From: Aequorivita sp. UBA3180
GTDB lineage: Bacteria; Bacteroidota; Bacteroidia; Flavobacteriales; Flavobacteriaceae
DNA: 64,000 nt
NCBI GenBank assembly: GCA_002364215.1
Contig: DEXQ01000003.1
Span: forward strand, 43,572 to 107,571
Direction: 5' to 3'
Each line of letters starts with the position of its first letter. The stretch's first letter is position 1. The notes under the pieces were generated by a model. The model searched no databases and was not told the origin of the DNA. It was given only the letters and a program-made list of their open reading frames with translations. The translations under genes were made by a program, and so were the position numbers. This document shows, piece by piece, positions 1 to 6,776 of this stretch.

Positions 1-788
1 CCGTCACCGTCAGTATCAGGACATCCGTTGAATTCAGCTAAACCAGGAGTGTTTGGACAAGCATCATTTCTATCTTCAATGCCGTCACCGTCAGTATCAG
101 GACATCCATTAAATTCAGGAAGACCTGGAGTTTCTGGACACTCATCATCTTTATCATAGATTCCGTCACCGTCTGTATCTTTTCCACCAAACTGGAATAC
201 AATACCAGCAGAATGTTGGAAGTGAGTGATTCCATAAGAATCCTCAAATGCATGCTTATAAGTAGATTGAAGGTTAAGAGCTAAGTAATCGTTGAACCAA
301 AACTTAACACCAGCAAGCGCGTTAGCAGTACCAAAGCCGATATTATCAACCCAAGTATAACCACCACCTATACCAATAGATGGGTCAAACCATCCACCGC
401 CTAGTGCATTTTTGAAGCTGTACTTAACCTCTCCATCTGCACTGTAGTAGCTAAGGTCATCAGCAGGAAGATCGCCTAATTTGTCGATTCTGTTAATAGA
501 ACCTGCTGCAGTGAATACAAAACCACTACCAATGTATCTGCTAATAGCTAGCCTAGAAACTGATGGAAGAATGTTCCAGTGGTCATTTGCATTAAAATAC
601 TCGTCAAAGATATCCCCTCTAGCAGCAGCTGGGATACGTACTTGATCCTCATTGAGTCCGGCTGAATAAACGTCAACAGCGTTTACACCAACCTCAACAG
701 CCCAAGGATTGTTTTCGTCTTGCGCGTTCGCCACCCCGATTCCCATAAATAGGATAGCAGCAACTAATAATCTGTTAAGATGTTTCAT
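1..788 (-). CDS. OmpA-like outer membrane protein with thrombospondin type 3 repeats (partial, C-terminus off the left edge)
   Basis: The reading frame starts at 786-788 on the minus strand and runs off position 1 without a stop. The first 22 residues form a signal peptide ending near VANAQ. About 200 residues of beta-barrel-like sequence rich in aromatic and glycine residues follow. The visible end holds calcium-binding type 3 repeats of the DTDGDGI...CP kind, spaced 81 bases (27 codons) apart. In Bacteroidota this layout is typical of OprF/OmpA-type porins whose missing C-terminal domain binds peptidoglycan; that domain is inferred, not seen. A good promoter lies at 824-854. The family assignment is firm; the specific function is structural and general. 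Confidence 0.85.
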   Translation of the reverse strand, partial: MKHLNRLLVAAILFMGIGVANAQDENNPWAVEVGVNAVDVYSAGLNEDQVRIPAAARGDIFDEYFNANDHWNILPSVSRLAISRYIGSGFVFTAAGSINRIDKLGDLPADDLSYYSADGEVKYSFKNALGGGWFDPSIGIGGGYTWVDNIGFGTANALAGVKFWFNDYLALNLQSTYKHAFEDSYGITHFQHSAGIVFQFGGKDTDGDGIYDKDDECPETPGLPEFNGCPDTDGDGIEDRNDACPNTPGLAEFNGCPDTDGD

Positions 789-823
789 ATTCGATTGTTT
801 AATTTTTAAGTGTTAATTAAGAG

Positions 824-854
824 CAAAAGTAAGTTGTTAAATTTTATAAACAAA
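824..854 (-). promoter_or_regulatory. Promoter of the OmpA-like gene (TTTG-N19-TACTTTTG)
   Basis: Reading the minus strand, TTTG (851-854) is followed after 19 bases by TACTTTTG (824-831). This is the Bacteroidota housekeeping form, a -33 TTTG and a -7 TAnnTTTG. Transcription would start near 818-820, giving a leader of about 30 bases. It is one of the two best promoter matches in the window. Confidence 0.75.
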
Positions 855-913
855 AGCAAATCTAATAAAATTTTCCTAAAGTCGTTGCTATTGATACGTA
901 AATAAAGGATTTA

Positions 914-2110
914 CTAGTCAATAACCCCCAATTTTTTTCCAATCTTAATAAAGGCATTTATGGCTTTGTCCAAATGCGCTTTACTGTGGGCTGCTGAAAG
1001 CTGTACACGGATTCGTGCCTTGCCTTTTGGCACAACGGGGAAAAAGAATCCTATAACATATATTCCCTCTTCCAAAAGCATATCTGCCATTTGCTGAGAT
1101 AGTTTGGCATCATACAACATTACTGGTACTATGGCAGAATCACCATCAATAATATCAAATCCTGCTTCTTTCATTCCTTTTTTGAAATAAGCCGTATTTT
1201 CTGCCAGCTTATCTCTTAGGGAAGTATTACTTGAAAGCATATCAAACACCTTAATAGATGCTCCAACAATTGCAGGTGCCAATGAGTTTGAAAACAAATA
1301 AGGACGGGAACGCTGGCGAAGCATTTCAATAATCTCTTTTTTCCCTGTTGTATAACCGCCCATGGCACCACCCAAGGCTTTTCCAAGTGTTCCGGTAATT
1401 ATATCTATTCGCCCCATCACGCCTTTCTCTTCCAAAGTTCCTCTACCGGTATTTCCTATAAAACCAGTAGCGTGGCATTCATCTATCATAACCATGGCAT
1501 CATACTTATCAGCCAAATCACAAATTTTATCAAGCGGGGCTACCAAACCGTCCATTGAAAATACCCCATCCGTTACTATGATTTTAAAACGGGATCCTGC
1601 TTCATTTGCAGCAACAAGCTGTTTTTCCAAATCTTCCATATTGCTGTTTTCGTAGCGATAACGAGCCGCCTTGCAAAGACGCACCCCATCTATTATGGAG
1701 GCATGGTTGAGCGAATCTGAAATAATCGCATCTTCAGCGCCTAATAGAGGCTCAAAAACACCGCCGTTAGCATCAAAACAGGCTGCATAAAGTATGGTAT
1801 CCTCTGTGCCATAAAAATCGGCTATTTTCTGCTCCAGTTCTTTATGGATATCCTGTGTTCCGCAAATAAAACGAACAGACGACATTCCAAAACCGTGAGT
1901 ATCCATCGCATCTTTTGCTGCTTGGACCACCTCTTTATTTGAAGAAAGGCCTAAATAATTATTCGCACAAAAATTGATAACCTTCTCACCAGTAGAAATA
2001 GTGATTTCAGCATCTTGTGGTGAAGTAATGATTCTTTCCTTTTTATAAAGTCCGTTGTCCTTTATTTCTTCAAGTTCTTTCTGTAGATGTTCCTTTATTT
2101 TTCCGTACAT
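914..2110 (-). CDS. kbl: Glycine C-acetyltransferase (2-amino-3-ketobutyrate CoA ligase)
   Basis: A 398-residue PLP enzyme of the alpha-oxoamine synthase family, full length for Kbl. It joins glycine and acetyl-CoA to 2-amino-3-ketobutyrate or runs in reverse during threonine breakdown, in the cytoplasm. Visible marks are the NFCANNYLGLS substrate region near residue 47, DECHATGF (the PLP-binding aspartate) near 210, and TGTLGKALGGAMGGY near 245 carrying the Schiff-base lysine. No threonine dehydrogenase (tdh) is adjacent, so the pathway partner must be elsewhere. A TAATTTTG box at 2133-2140 overlaps the stop of the upstream helicase gene, suggesting an independent promoter. BioF and serine palmitoyltransferase are relatives, but the N-terminus and length favour Kbl. 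Confidence 0.93.
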   Translation of the reverse strand: MYGKIKEHLQKELEEIKDNGLYKKERIITSPQDAEITISTGEKVINFCANNYLGLSSNKEVVQAAKDAMDTHGFGMSSVRFICGTQDIHKELEQKIADFYGTEDTILYAACFDANGGVFEPLLGAEDAIISDSLNHASIIDGVRLCKAARYRYENSNMEDLEKQLVAANEAGSRFKIIVTDGVFSMDGLVAPLDKICDLADKYDAMVMIDECHATGFIGNTGRGTLEEKGVMGRIDIITGTLGKALGGAMGGYTTGKKEIIEMLRQRSRPYLFSNSLAPAIVGASIKVFDMLSSNTSLRDKLAENTAYFKKGMKEAGFDIIDGDSAIVPVMLYDAKLSQQMADMLLEEGIYVIGFFFPVVPKGKARIRVQLSAAHSKAHLDKAINAFIKIGKKLGVID

Positions 2111-2132
2111 AATTAAGCTTTGTTTAAAGTTT

Positions 2133-2140
2133 CAAAATTA
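2133..2140 (-). promoter_or_regulatory. Candidate -7 box of kbl
   Basis: TAATTTTG on the minus strand matches TAnnTTTG and lies 23 bases upstream of the kbl start, overlapping the stop codon of the helicase gene. No clear -33 TTTG is seen. Confidence 0.4.
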
Positions 2141-5100
2141 AACTTTATTTATTACTATTTCATCTTTGTTGCTATAGATAAGCATTTTTTCTGAAACTAC
2201 AAATCCCATATCCTGCAACGCATTCGCATAATCAATCAATTGGTCATTATGGTAAATTTTAGGGCTCCCGGATTTATAATCCACAATTACCGATGTGTTT
2301 TCAGTACTTATATTTATTCTATCTGGCCGCAAAACCAAACCGTCTTTTGTGATTATACTTCGTTCGTTATAAACTTTATAAGTGCCGTCAAATAGTTTCC
2401 TCAAATCTGTATGTTGAATAATTTGATAAACGGTTTTCCGTAAACTATCAAACTCATCTTTTGGGATTATGGCGCGGCCTTCCAATTCCATCAAAACCCT
2501 TTCGGCATCGATTTCCGTATAAATCTGGGCCATGGTGTCGTGAAGCAAATTCCCCGCAGTAATGGCAGCAACTGTTTCTGTCTCTAAATAAGTTTCTTGG
2601 GAAGGAACAATTTTAAGTCCGTGCTTTTTCGGGTTGCTTGAAAGGTATCGGGGCTCCATTTGTGAAACAACTTCTTTCTCTTTTGATTTTTTCTCTGAAT
2701 TTTTCCCAAATTCATAAACCGTTTGATCGCTATTCCACATTCCCCTTTGTTTAAGAAATTCCATAAAAAGATGGTTGTAGGTGGAAGAAACTCCATCTTT
2801 GGGCTCCGTGGGCATTTCAGCAAAAACAAAGAGCTTTTCAATAGCGCGCGTTAGGGTAACGTAGAGCAGATTGATATTGTCCAGTTCCAACTGGCTTCGG
2901 TGCTCGTGGTACATTTGCTCTCCAACTTCACCATAATTTGCTATTTCAGACTTAAAGTTTATCTGCGCTTCCTTAAAGTTGAAGTCTTCATTCGATAAAG
3001 GATACCAAAGTTTATCATGCTTACCATCAAACAATTGAATATCCGCAAAGGGAAAAATAACCACGGGAAACTCCAGCCCCTTTGCTTTGTGAATGGTCAT
3101 CAATTGCACGGCATTTGTGCCTTCACTGGCAGGAATGGAGGCGCTATCTTTTTTAGTTTCCCAATAATCCAAAAACGAAAATTTATCTGCCTGGGGTTGT
3201 TGTTCAAACTCATATACCAAATCCATAAACCCGAAAAGATATGCGTCGGCAGCATCGGCTAATTTGAATTTTTCTATACAATATTCAAAGGCCTCATAAA
3301 GGGAAACGGAGCGCATTTCCGCAAAGGTGAAATCAACATCATATTTCCTTAAATTTTCGGTAAAATTTTCTTCAGAAATATTTAGAAATTTGGTAAAAAA
3401 AGCGTGCTTTTCTTCTGAAATATTTAAGTGTTCATGTAGCAAATCCAGCAATTGTATTTTGGCTTTGTCATTGTTTGGCTGCAAACAAAACTGAAGCGAA
3501 AAAACAAGCATTTCTACCAATGGCGATGATTGCAACAATAAAGTTTCCGAAGAAATTACAGACACGCCCTGCTCCATCAAAAATGCCCCAAGAGCTATGC
3601 CATCTGCCTTTTTCCTTGTTAAAATACAAATATCGCTTTCGGAAAAACCTTTGTTTTTAACTTCGTGAAATGTTTCTAAAACCAGCGTTGAATAGGCTTC
3701 TGTTTTTTCTGTTTTATTCTGCTTTTCAACAAATTCAAATTTTACATACCCGTCCTTTTTATCATTGCAGTTTTGTTTATTTCCTTCTAAATACAAATTT
3801 TCGTGACCAGCATCTGCAAAATAAGAAGAAATGAAAGTGAAAAATTCATTGTTGAAATCCACTATTTCCTTGCAACTGCGATAATTGGTGCCAAGTGCCA
3901 ATATCTTCTTCTCACGCTGAAACGGATTTTCATTTCCGTATAAACCCATAAATTGTTCGGGCAATCCCCCACGCCAGCGATAGATGGATTGCTTGGCATC
4001 GCCTACCAACAAAAGACTTCCAGCGCTTGGCTCTAATTGCTGCGACAGGGCGTTATCGATTAGCGGAATTAAATTTTCCCACTGCATTTTTGAGGTGTCC
4101 TGAAACTCATCAATAAAAAAGTGGCGATATTTTTCTCCCAAACGCTCATAAATAAAAGGGGCTGGCTGGTTTTTAATCTCTTTGTTTATAAGCGAATTGA
4201 ATTCTGAAATAGGTAACACATTTTTTTCCTTCTTAATGGTTTCAATTTCGTGGTTCACCAGATTTATTACGGAAAGCGGGGTAATGTTTTTCAGCATATT
4301 TTCAAGCAATAGCACCTTGAAAACCAACTCTTTTGTTTGCTGAAAGTTTACAATAAAATGGGGTGTTAATTCATCAATTATACCTCCAATTACTGCAAAA
4401 ACCCGCTTTGGATAAAGTGGCTTTTCACCCATGGTCTCCTGCCATTTTGCACTAAAATTTACATCATATCTCCCCATTGAAAGATTTTGAAAATGCTTCG
4501 GAAGATAACCGCCACTGAAATCGACGTCCTGCAAACCGCTCTTTTCAATAAGTTGAAGTGTCTGCGAAGCGATGCTTTCAGTTTCCTGCGAGAGTAATTT
4601 CTTTTTAAGAACCAATTGTTTTTTGAATTCCAGAAAATCCTCCAAAGATTTCTCTTTTAAAACCGAAACGTGCCCTGAATTGTTTTCATCGTAAAGCAAT
4701 TTTGCAGCTTCTGCAATATCCCGGGAAATGTCCCACGATTTGTCGTCGTCTGTTTTTTCTAATGCAAAATCGAGCAAAACTTTTGTAATTTCCTTATTTT
4801 CTCCAGCTTTGCTCAGTAAAAGATCCACGGCCTCTGCCAAAAGTTCATTGGTTTCAAGCGTAACTTCAAAATTGGTTGCCAGTTTTAAATCACGTGCAAA
4901 AGTTCGTATTAATCGATGGTTGAATCTATCAATGGTTTCTACGCTGAAAGCTGCGTAATTATGAAGCAGATTTTTTATAATTTTTTGGGACTGCTTTTGG
5001 ATTTCAATCAAACTTTTATCTGTTTCTTCAGCAATTTTCAGCATCATCGGTAAGGGTTCCGTAACGCTTTTTTCTTCGCTGAAATTCACCAAAGTTTCCA

Positions 5101-5296
5101 CAATGCGCTGCTTCATTTCGGCCACTGCTTTGTTGGTAAAAGTGATTGCCAAAAGATGCTTAAAGTAATCTTCACTTTTTGAAGAAAGGATCTGAATTAG
5201 ATATTCTTTTACAAGTGTGAAGGTCTTTCCGCTTCCGGCCGAGGCATCATAAATTGAAAAGGAGGATTGTTTTTCCACGGAATTTTCATTTTGCAC
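2138..5296 (-). CDS. UvrD/RecB/AddA-like ATP-dependent helicase-nuclease
   Basis: A 1052-residue double-strand-break processing enzyme of the AddA/RecB type. Superfamily 1A helicase marks are Walker A (ASAGSGKTF, about residues 18-26), Walker B with DEFQDTS near 397, GDAKQSIYRWRGG, and TIHKAKGLEFPVVIFPF in the second half. The C-terminal RecB-family nuclease looks intact: GNLLHDTM supplies the histidine, RPDR an aspartate, and IVDYKSG near 1015 the D-x-K pair. Its role would be ATP-driven unwinding and resection ahead of RecA. AddA enzymes normally work with an AddB-type nuclease, often encoded next door; here the upstream neighbour is a divergently transcribed superoxide dismutase, so no partner is visible. 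Confidence 0.9.
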   Translation of the reverse strand: MQNENSVEKQSSFSIYDASAGSGKTFTLVKEYLIQILSSKSEDYFKHLLAITFTNKAVAEMKQRIVETLVNFSEEKSVTEPLPMMLKIAEETDKSLIEIQKQSQKIIKNLLHNYAAFSVETIDRFNHRLIRTFARDLKLATNFEVTLETNELLAEAVDLLLSKAGENKEITKVLLDFALEKTDDDKSWDISRDIAEAAKLLYDENNSGHVSVLKEKSLEDFLEFKKQLVLKKKLLSQETESIASQTLQLIEKSGLQDVDFSGGYLPKHFQNLSMGRYDVNFSAKWQETMGEKPLYPKRVFAVIGGIIDELTPHFIVNFQQTKELVFKVLLLENMLKNITPLSVINLVNHEIETIKKEKNVLPISEFNSLINKEIKNQPAPFIYERLGEKYRHFFIDEFQDTSKMQWENLIPLIDNALSQQLEPSAGSLLLVGDAKQSIYRWRGGLPEQFMGLYGNENPFQREKKILALGTNYRSCKEIVDFNNEFFTFISSYFADAGHENLYLEGNKQNCNDKKDGYVKFEFVEKQNKTEKTEAYSTLVLETFHEVKNKGFSESDICILTRKKADGIALGAFLMEQGVSVISSETLLLQSSPLVEMLVFSLQFCLQPNNDKAKIQLLDLLHEHLNISEEKHAFFTKFLNISEENFTENLRKYDVDFTFAEMRSVSLYEAFEYCIEKFKLADAADAYLFGFMDLVYEFEQQPQADKFSFLDYWETKKDSASIPASEGTNAVQLMTIHKAKGLEFPVVIFPFADIQLFDGKHDKLWYPLSNEDFNFKEAQINFKSEIANYGEVGEQMYHEHRSQLELDNINLLYVTLTRAIEKLFVFAEMPTEPKDGVSSTYNHLFMEFLKQRGMWNSDQTVYEFGKNSEKKSKEKEVVSQMEPRYLSSNPKKHGLKIVPSQETYLETETVAAITAGNLLHDTMAQIYTEIDAERVLMELEGRAIIPKDEFDSLRKTVYQIIQHTDLRKLFDGTYKVYNERSIITKDGLVLRPDRINISTENTSVIVDYKSGSPKIYHNDQLIDYANALQDMGFVVSEKMLIYSNKDEIVINKV

Positions 5297-5390
5297 TAAA
5301 ATACTGCTTTTATGGCTTTGGAATCAAATTAATCTATGGTTGAATAGAAATCTTATAAAAGCTATAACACTTTTAAAAATCGAGAATGTT

Positions 5391-5398
5391 TAAATTTG
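5391..5398 (+). promoter_or_regulatory. -7 box of the superoxide dismutase promoter
   Basis: TAAATTTG matches TAnnTTTG and lies 39 bases before the start codon. Upstream sequence is AT-rich with no convincing TTTG at -33. Confidence 0.5.
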
Positions 5399-5437
5399 AG
5401 GGAATTTTAGTAATAACCAATAAAAAACAATATAATT

Positions 5438-6046
5438 ATGTCTTTCGAACTACCGAAATTACCGTATGCATTTGATGCGCTGGAACCGCACATAGATGCC
5501 AAAACGATGGAAATACACCACGACAAACACCACCAAGGGTATACCGATAAATTGAACGATACCATTAAAGGCACTGACAAGGAAGGAAAAACCATCGAGA
5601 ATATTCTGACCAATCTGGACATGGACAACAAAGCTGTCCGCAATAATGGAGGCGGATTTTACAACCATAGCCTTTTTTGGAAAGTAATGTCGCCAAACGG
5701 CGGTGGTAAACCTTCTGGAGATCTGGCAAAAGCGATTGATGATGCTTTTGGAAGTTTCGATGCATTTAAAGAGAAATTTTCCGAAGCGGCAAAAACACAA
5801 TTTGGTTCAGGCTGGGCTTGGCTCTGCGTACACAAAGGTGGAAAGGTTGACGTTTGTTCTACACCAAACCAGGACAATCCATTGATGCCAAAAGTAGGTT
5901 GTGGCGGAACACCGATTTTAGGATTGGACGTATGGGAACATGCTTATTATTTGAAATATCAAAACAAGCGTCCCGACTATGTTGGTGCATTTTGGAATGT
6001 TATCAATTGGGACGAAGTCTCCTCTAATTATGCGAAGAATAAGTAA
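5438..6046 (+). CDS. sod: Superoxide dismutase, Fe/Mn family (Mn-like)
   Basis: A 202-residue enzyme converting superoxide to hydrogen peroxide and oxygen. All four metal ligands are present: His27 (EIHHDKHH), His77 (NHSLFW), Asp164 and His168 (LDVWEHAYY). The GSGWAWL and STPNQDNPLM stretches place the active-site glutamine (Gln145) at the position used by Mn enzymes rather than the earlier position used by Fe enzymes. The metal is therefore predicted as Mn or cambialistic, but sequence alone does not settle it. There is no signal peptide, so it is cytoplasmic. It is monocistronic, with a -7 box at 5391 and a strong terminator at 6074. Confidence 0.95.
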   Translation: MSFELPKLPYAFDALEPHIDAKTMEIHHDKHHQGYTDKLNDTIKGTDKEGKTIENILTNLDMDNKAVRNNGGGFYNHSLFWKVMSPNGGGKPSGDLAKAIDDAFGSFDAFKEKFSEAAKTQFGSGWAWLCVHKGGKVDVCSTPNQDNPLMPKVGCGGTPILGLDVWEHAYYLKYQNKRPDYVGAFWNVINWDEVSSNYAKNK

Positions 6047-6073
6047 ATTTAAGTAATAGATTAATTATACCGA

Positions 6074-6108
6074 ATCCGCAGTTTCAATTTTAAACTGCGG
6101 ATTTTTTT
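6074..6108 (+). terminator. Rho-independent terminator of sod
   Basis: Arms ATCCGCAGTTT and AAACTGCGGAT form an 11-bp perfect stem with a short loop, followed by a run of seven T. Confidence 0.9.
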
Positions 6109-6143
6109 ATGCGAAATAATCAACCTTGAGTAAAAAATGAGAC

Positions 6144-6243
6144 AAAAACGGCTCGCCAATGAAACTCGTTATGAAGTAATTTTCTTGGAAAGCATGCCAC
6201 CTCGCTAAGATTTGGTAATAAAAAAAGGCAAACTAGCGTCTGG
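6144..6243 (+). repeat. Degenerate small-RNA-like unit 1 (tandem pair with 6250-6359)
   Basis: This unit of about 100 bases shares its beginning (AAAAACGGCTCGC), middle (GCCACC.CG) and end (AGATTTGG, A-run, GGCAAAC) with the next unit. The end resembles the tail of the minus-strand RNA genes at 6328-6414 and 6590-6678, but in the opposite orientation. The terminator-like hairpin is damaged and has no T-run, so it is probably a relic. Confidence 0.45.
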
Positions 6244-6249
6244 GAAAAG

Positions 6250-6359
6250 AAAAACGGCTCGCAATAAAATTCTGAACTTAAGAAACAGCAAGCTGATGGC
6301 TTGCCACCCCCGTTGAGATTTGGGTATAAAAAAAGGCAAACAAGTGTCTGCCTTTTTTT
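6250..6359 (+). repeat. Small-RNA-like unit 2, plus strand, sharing a terminator hairpin with the opposite gene
   Basis: A second copy of the roughly 100-base unit. It holds a short hairpin (CAAGC/GCTTG around 6289-6305), GAGATTTGGG, an A-run, and the hairpin GGCAAAC-AAGT-GTCTGCC followed by T7. That hairpin also reads as the terminator of the minus-strand RNA at 6328-6403. No exact TAnnTTTG box is seen upstream (only TAAAATTC), so expression is doubtful. Confidence 0.4.
6328..6359. terminator. Bidirectional terminator-like hairpin
   Basis: Seven A, an 8-bp stem (one G-U pair in the minus-strand RNA) with a 4-base loop, then seven T. It serves the minus-strand small RNA copy B and could equally end a plus-strand transcript from unit 2. 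Confidence 0.75.
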
Positions 6360-6403
6360 GCCCCAAATCTACCATGAACTTAACCTACTTATGCTAATGG
6401 TAT
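6328..6403 (-). ncRNA. Putative small RNA, copy B
   Basis: Read on the minus strand, a TATATTTG box (6407-6414) is followed by a 6-bp stem (arms 6397-6402 and 6370-6375) with a 21-base loop containing AAGTAGGTTAAG. Then come GATTTGGGGC and an A-run, ending in hairpin GGCAGAC-ACTT-GTTTGCC with a T7 tail. Predicted length is about 75 nt. The loop, the tail and the order of elements are shared with copy A 264 bases away, while the terminator stem differs in sequence, which suggests selection on the core. In size and genomic style it resembles the Flavo-1 class of flavobacterial RNAs, but I cannot confirm membership. Confidence 0.6.
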
Positions 6404-6406
6404 GTT

Positions 6407-6414
6407 CAAATATA
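6407..6414 (-). promoter_or_regulatory. -7 box of small RNA copy B
   Basis: TATATTTG on the minus strand is an exact TAnnTTTG match. A TTTTG lies upstream at 6430-6434, but with a short 15-base spacer. The same octamer precedes copy A and the CAP gene at 39177. Confidence 0.55.
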
Positions 6415-6589
6415 AATTAATAAAGTATTCAAAATTATGCTTTTAGATGAATTGCCAATTTTTTCGTTGAAAAACATATTTTATCGTTTTTCAATAGATA
6501 TATTTTTTTAAAGCTGAATTTTAACACTCTTAAATATTAAATAATTTGCCTTTTTAAAAAAAGTATGAAGAATTGTTAATAGGGTTACA

Positions 6590-6667
6590 TGAAAATAGGC
6601 AGACCTAAATCTGCCTATTTTGCCCCAAATCTTACCATAGACCTAACCTACTTACGCCTTATGGTAA
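6590..6667 (-). ncRNA. Putative small RNA, copy A
   Basis: Minus-strand unit: TATATTTG box (6671-6678), then a perfect 9-bp stem (arms 6660-6668 and 6631-6639) with a 20-base loop containing TAAGTAGGTTAGG, then GATTTGGGGC, then a 12-bp perfect terminator stem (6592-6603 with 6610-6621). Predicted length is about 78 nt. Compared with copy B the stem is longer by three pairs, while the loop and the G-rich tail are nearly unchanged. There is no credible ORF inside. The tail GATTTGGGGC and the loop are complementary to the leader and start of the CAP gene at 39197-39233. Confidence 0.65.
6592..6621 (-). terminator. Terminator of small RNA copy A
   Basis: Arms AAAATAGGCAGA and TCTGCCTATTTT make a 12-bp perfect stem with a 6-base loop. 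On the minus strand the 3' arm ends in TTTT. Confidence 0.8.
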
Positions 6668-6670
6668 GTT

Positions 6671-6678
6671 CAAATATA
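6671..6678 (-). promoter_or_regulatory. -7 box of small RNA copy A
   Basis: TATATTTG on the minus strand, exact TAnnTTTG. It is placed so that the transcript would begin at or just before the 9-bp stem. No clear -33 element is seen. Confidence 0.55.
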
Positions 6679-6776
6679 GTTCAAGTTTGAGCACTAAAAC
6701 AGTGTTAATCAACAATTTCGATTAAGTGGATAGGGTTCCCGATAAACGGTAAAAGCTGTGTTAAAATTTAAAGAAT

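Noticed and set aside
1..190. Direct repeats of a CCGTCACCGTCAGTATC-type sequence at 81-base spacing, resembling a short CRISPR array
   Set aside because: They are codons of calcium-binding type 3 repeats of the OmpA-like protein, in frame and at 27-codon spacing, and the spacers are themselves similar.
6144..6678. Repeated units that could be a CRISPR array or an insertion element
   Set aside because: Only four units, in two orientations, with promoters and terminators and no transposase or Cas gene; better explained as RNA genes and relics.
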